Source: Flemingiibacterium sp045636145
GTDB taxonomy: Bacteria; Bacillota; Clostridia; Oscillospirales; CAG-272
Reading direction: 5' to 3'
Length of the DNA stretch: 21,133 bases
NCBI GenBank assembly: GCA_045636145.1
Contig: JAZTWV010000028.1
Coordinates: 1 to 21,133 of the forward strand
In this document: positions 20,447 to 21,133 of the stretch, piece after piece
Layout of the letters: every line of letters begins with the position of its first letter
Numbering within the stretch: position 1 is the first letter of the stretch
Made by a program: the position numbers and the translations under genes
The notes under the pieces: generated by a model
Told to the model about the DNA's origin: nothing
Database searches by the model: none
The model's input: only the letters and a program-made list of their open reading frames with translations

Positions 20447-21133
20447 TTAAAGTGCATCCTTGCGGGAGAGATTCCATCTGCCCTTTTCATCTGTACCGAG
20501 GAACTTAACACGCATGGTATCGCCCTCAGCGCATACATCCTCAACCTTTTCAACGCGGCGGTTTTCAAGCTTGGAGATGTGAACAAGACCTTCCTTTCCG
20601 GGAGCTATCTCAACGAAAGCACCGATGGGAATGATTCTTGTTACCTTGCCCTCGTAAATCTCGCCGGGAACAGGCTCGAATACGATAGCTTCGATGATAG
20701 CCTTAGCCGCATTTGCCGAATCGGGATTGATTGCGGAAATGAAGATGTCGCCGGTATCCTCGATGTCGATCTTCGCGCCGGTATCAGCGGTGATCTTCTG
20801 GATAACCTTACCGCCGGAGCCGATAACCTCACGGATCTTGTCGGGATTTATTTTCATGGAGAGCATCTTGGGTGCGTACTTGGAAACCTCAGCGCGAGGC
20901 TTGTCGATAGCCTTTAAGATAACCTCGTCGATGATGTAATCGCGTCCCTTGTGGGTAACAGCGAATGCTTCAGCGATGATCTCGGGAGTAAGACCGTCGA
21001 TCTTAAGGTCCATCTGAATGGAGGTGATACCCTTCTTTGTACCTGCTACCTTGAAGTCCATATCGCCGTAGAAGTCCTCAAGACCCTGAATGTCGATCAT
21101 GGTGGTCCATGTGCCGTCGTCATCGGTGATAAG
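20447..21133 (-). CDS. pnp: Polyribonucleotide nucleotidyltransferase (PNPase), C-terminal part
   Basis: The gene enters from the right edge; 228 residues are visible and about two thirds of the protein is missing. The visible part starts near the end of the second RNase PH core, with GDMDFKVAGTKKGITSIQMD, the conserved PNPase motif that includes catalytic Asp residues. Then come a KH domain (about 80-145) with the loop IGSGGKVIQKI and an S1 RNA-binding domain (about 150-228) starting GEIYEGKVTRIIPIGAFVEI. PNPase is a trimeric 3'-5' phosphorolytic exoribonuclease involved in mRNA decay. Ahead of the GDMDF motif the sequence LITDDDGTWTTMIDIQGLED contains extra residues compared with the usual LTDIQG-ED; these may be a lineage insertion. 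The C-terminus ends soon after S1 without the acidic tail of some relatives. Confidence 0.95.
   Translation of the reverse strand, partial: LITDDDGTWTTMIDIQGLEDFYGDMDFKVAGTKKGITSIQMDLKIDGLTPEIIAEAFAVTHKGRDYIIDEVILKAIDKPRAEVSKYAPKMLSMKINPDKIREVIGSGGKVIQKITADTGAKIDIEDTGDIFISAINPDSANAAKAIIEAIVFEPVPGEIYEGKVTRIIPIGAFVEIAPGKEGLVHISKLENRRVEKVEDVCAEGDTMRVKFLGTDEKGRWNLSRKDAL

Overview
The window looks like chromosomal DNA of an anaerobic, endospore-forming Clostridia bacterium, probably from the Oscillospirales or a nearby gut lineage. This rests on gene content: a SPOCS/LysM spore-coat-type protein, YunB, a SpoIIM-like protein, a flavodiiron protein with rubredoxin, a ferredoxin, a DUF3343/cysteine-desulfurase pair, DUF1292, and dispersed GC-rich palindromes of a kind common in gut Clostridia. 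It is mostly ordinary core genome. No phage, IS element or CRISPR array is visible.

Layout. Bases 1-1633 hold the 5' part of a secreted InlB-type-repeat protein (-), a DUF1292 protein (-) and a Dabb protein (+), followed by a palindromic repeat cluster. Bases 1846-5218 form an oxidative/nitrosative-stress block: a Crp/Fnr regulator (-), a divergent ferredoxin (+) and a four-domain flavodiiron protein (+). A 16-bp palindrome in the divergent promoter is placed so that the regulator could activate the ferredoxin gene and repress itself. Next come the Na+/proline symporter putP (-) and tRNA-Arg(ACG) (-). Bases 7211-11541 carry the SPOCS/LysM gene, proC, a SpoIIM-like membrane protein and a YesL-like DUF624 protein, all on +. 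The SPOCS gene and the SpoIIM-like gene are preceded by sequences resembling sigma-E promoters.

A minus-strand operon (xpt, acyl-CoA thioesterase, small membrane protein) occupies 11642-13016. Divergent from it is yunB, then a probable divIVA-like/XRE regulator/ispF operon and rpe. After a second repeat cluster lies the DUF3343/cysteine desulfurase pair, likely for sulfur or selenium mobilisation. The gene-poor stretch 18657-19108 contains a remnant of an AraC-type helix-turn-helix gene, whose sequence now forms a terminator hairpin, plus further repeats. The window ends with a VanY-type D,D-carboxypeptidase (-) and the 3' part of pnp (-), which runs off the right edge.

The points most worth a second look are the regulator/ferredoxin/flavodiiron module with its promoter geometry, the dispersed palindrome family, the AraC remnant recruited as a terminator, the sigma-E-like promoters, and the divIVA-like/XRE translational coupling. 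I saw no system that I would call clearly undescribed.
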